In this document: piece by piece, positions 5,817 through 7,033 of the stretch | How the letters are laid out: every line of letters starts with the position of its first letter | Numbering within the stretch: position 1 is the stretch's first letter | Assembly: GCA_035527095.1 (NCBI GenBank) | Contig: DATLBC010000071.1 | Span: 1 to 7,033 of the forward strand | Origin: Sva-07 sp035527095 | GTDB taxonomy: Bacteria > Actinomycetota > Acidimicrobiia > Acidimicrobiales > Ilumatobacteraceae | DNA length: 7,033 nucleotides | Direction of reading: 5' to 3' | The notes under the pieces: generated by a model | The model's database searches: none | The model's input: only the letters and a program-made list of their open reading frames with translations | Told to the model about the DNA's origin: nothing | Program-made: the position numbers and the translations under genes

Positions 5817-7033
5817 CACCGGCGACGCAGTTCGCAACCGCGCCGCGGGGTGTCGCGAGCCTGCCCGGGCGAATGGCCGCGGCCACGCTGCTGTTCGTGT
5901 CGGTGGGGATGTTCGTCTCGGCCCTGGTCGACGCCGGTGCCGGCGGTGACGATGTCGTCTCGATCGCCGGCGCCGCGATGGTCTGCGGGGTCGTCGGCGG
6001 GCTGCTGTGGCGGCTCACCCATGCGCCATCACGGATCAGCACCACGTCGGTCTTCCGTGCCGTGACGACCACCTGGCTCGTGGCCGCCTGCGCGGGCGCG
6101 CTCCCGTATCTGCTGTCGGGAACGTTTCCGGTGCCCGACGACGCGCTGTTCGAGTCGGTTTCCGGCTTCACCGGCACCGGGAGCACGGTGCTGACCCCGA
6201 TCGAGGGAAGCGGCCGGGGCATCTTGTTCTGGCGCGGCTTGACCCAGTGGTACGGCGGGATGGGCATGGTCGTGCTCGCCGTCGCAGTGCTGCCGTTTCT
6301 CGGTGTCGGTGGACTCGATCTGGTGAGTGCCGAAGCCCCCGGCCCGACGTCGGATCGGCTCGCGCCGAGGGTTCGCGAGACGGCGAAGCGGCTGTGGCTG
6401 GTGTATCTGCTGTTCAGCGTGCTGTCGGTGACCGTCCTGCTCGCGGTCGGCCTGAGTCTTTACGACGCGGTGGTCCACATGTTCACCACGGTGTCGACCG
6501 GTGGGCTGTCGCCGTACGACGCATCGATCGGACACTTCGACTCGGCGCTGGTCGAGATGGCGTTCGTGGTCCTCATGCTGATCGGCGGCATCAACTTCAC
6601 CCTGCACTGGGCGGTGCTCTCGGGTCGCCCCGGCACCTACCTGCGTTCGTCGCAGCTTCGCTACTACCTGGGCCTGTTCGCCCTCACGGTGGCGGCGCTG
6701 TGGGTCCTTCTGTGGAGCGACGGCTTCACCGCGGGCGGGGCACTGCGCGACGCACTGTTCAACTCGGCGACGCTCATCACCAGTACCGGGTACGGAACCG
6801 TCGACTTCGTCCAGTGGATCCCTGCTGCCCAACTCGTGCTGTTGCTTCTGATGTTCACCGGTGGCATGGCCGGCTCGACGGCGGGCGGACTCAAGATCAT
6901 CCGGTTCCAGGCCTCGCTGGTCCACATCCGCCGCGAGTTGCGCCGAGTCGCCCATCCGCGGGCCGTGCTGCCGATGAAGCTCGGAGGCCGAGCGGTCGAC
7001 GATCCGGTCGCCGACCGCATCGTCGGTTTCGTG
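5813..7033 (+). CDS. trkH: TrkH-family potassium channel/transporter subunit, canonical filter (second copy; cut by window edge)
   Basis: The frame is open from the ATG at 5813 to the last base: 407 codons of an expected 480-510, so roughly the last 80-100 residues are outside. The pore loops are canonical. Loop 1 is FESVSGFTGTGSTVL with filter glycine G123 (the residue two before it, often threonine, is glycine). QWYGGMGMVVL and LPFLGVGGLDL follow. Loop 2 is TTVSTGGLSPYDAS, loop 3 is LITSTGYGTVDF and loop 4 is GGMAGSTAGGLKIIR. It should be the pore of a Trk K+ uptake system working with the TrkA encoded upstream. The ATG overlaps the TGA of the first trkH (ATGA, 5813-5816), so translation is probably coupled; only a weak GGA precedes it. 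It shares the DALFES, RGI, LTQW and LPFLGVGGL blocks with the first copy, consistent with an old tandem duplication followed by divergence. Confidence 0.93.
   Translation, partial: MTPATQFATAPRGVASLPGRMAAATLLFVSVGMFVSALVDAGAGGDDVVSIAGAAMVCGVVGGLLWRLTHAPSRISTTSVFRAVTTTWLVAACAGALPYLLSGTFPVPDDALFESVSGFTGTGSTVLTPIEGSGRGILFWRGLTQWYGGMGMVVLAVAVLPFLGVGGLDLVSAEAPGPTSDRLAPRVRETAKRLWLVYLLFSVLSVTVLLAVGLSLYDAVVHMFTTVSTGGLSPYDASIGHFDSALVEMAFVVLMLIGGINFTLHWAVLSGRPGTYLRSSQLRYYLGLFALTVAALWVLLWSDGFTAGGALRDALFNSATLITSTGYGTVDFVQWIPAAQLVLLLLMFTGGMAGSTAGGLKIIRFQASLVHIRRELRRVAHPRAVLPMKLGGRAVDDPVADRIVGFV

Noticed and set aside
6029..6955. A 308-codon minus-strand frame opposite the second trkH.
   Set aside because: It is a His/Gln/Arg/Glu-rich shadow; the plus-strand frame from 5813 contains all four TrkH filter loops and runs uninterrupted to the edge.

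Overview
This is a GC-rich window carrying five protein genes and almost no non-coding DNA. It looks like a high-GC actinobacterial-type chromosome, perhaps an acidimicrobial lineage. That assignment rests on codon use and family flavour only and is an inference. No RNA genes, mobile elements, CRISPR arrays or long repeats were seen.

Layout: two divergent transcription units leave a 117-bp spacer (2796-2912). Leftward (minus strand) are a DtxR/MntR-family metal-responsive repressor (2795-2118) and, coupled directly to it, a membrane-bound ion-pumping pyrophosphatase (hppA type, from 2114 to beyond the left edge). Rightward (plus strand) are a full-length two-domain TrkA (2913-4256), a first TrkH (4260-5816) and a second, different TrkH (5813 to beyond the right edge). 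The three rightward genes are separated by 3 bp and then by a 4-bp ATGA overlap, so they very probably form one operon. The second TrkH frame is open to the last base.

How the genes fit together: TrkA is the nucleotide-binding RCK gate of a Trk potassium channel/transporter, and TrkH is its membrane pore. The pyrophosphatase carries alanine, not lysine, at the site that decides potassium dependence in this family, so it should need K+ for activity. It hydrolyses PPi and pumps Na+ or H+, which would energise the membrane that drives K+ entry. The locus therefore pairs a K+-requiring ion pump with K+ uptake, beside a divalent-metal sensor.

Most unusual points: (1) the first TrkH has lost the glycine of its first selectivity-filter loop (TTTALS instead of the usual TTTGAT/S) and has a modified fourth loop, while its tandem partner keeps all four filter glycines; (2) the DtxR-family protein has an altered metal-ligand set; (3) an imperfect palindrome sits exactly between a candidate -35 and -10 in front of the regulator gene.
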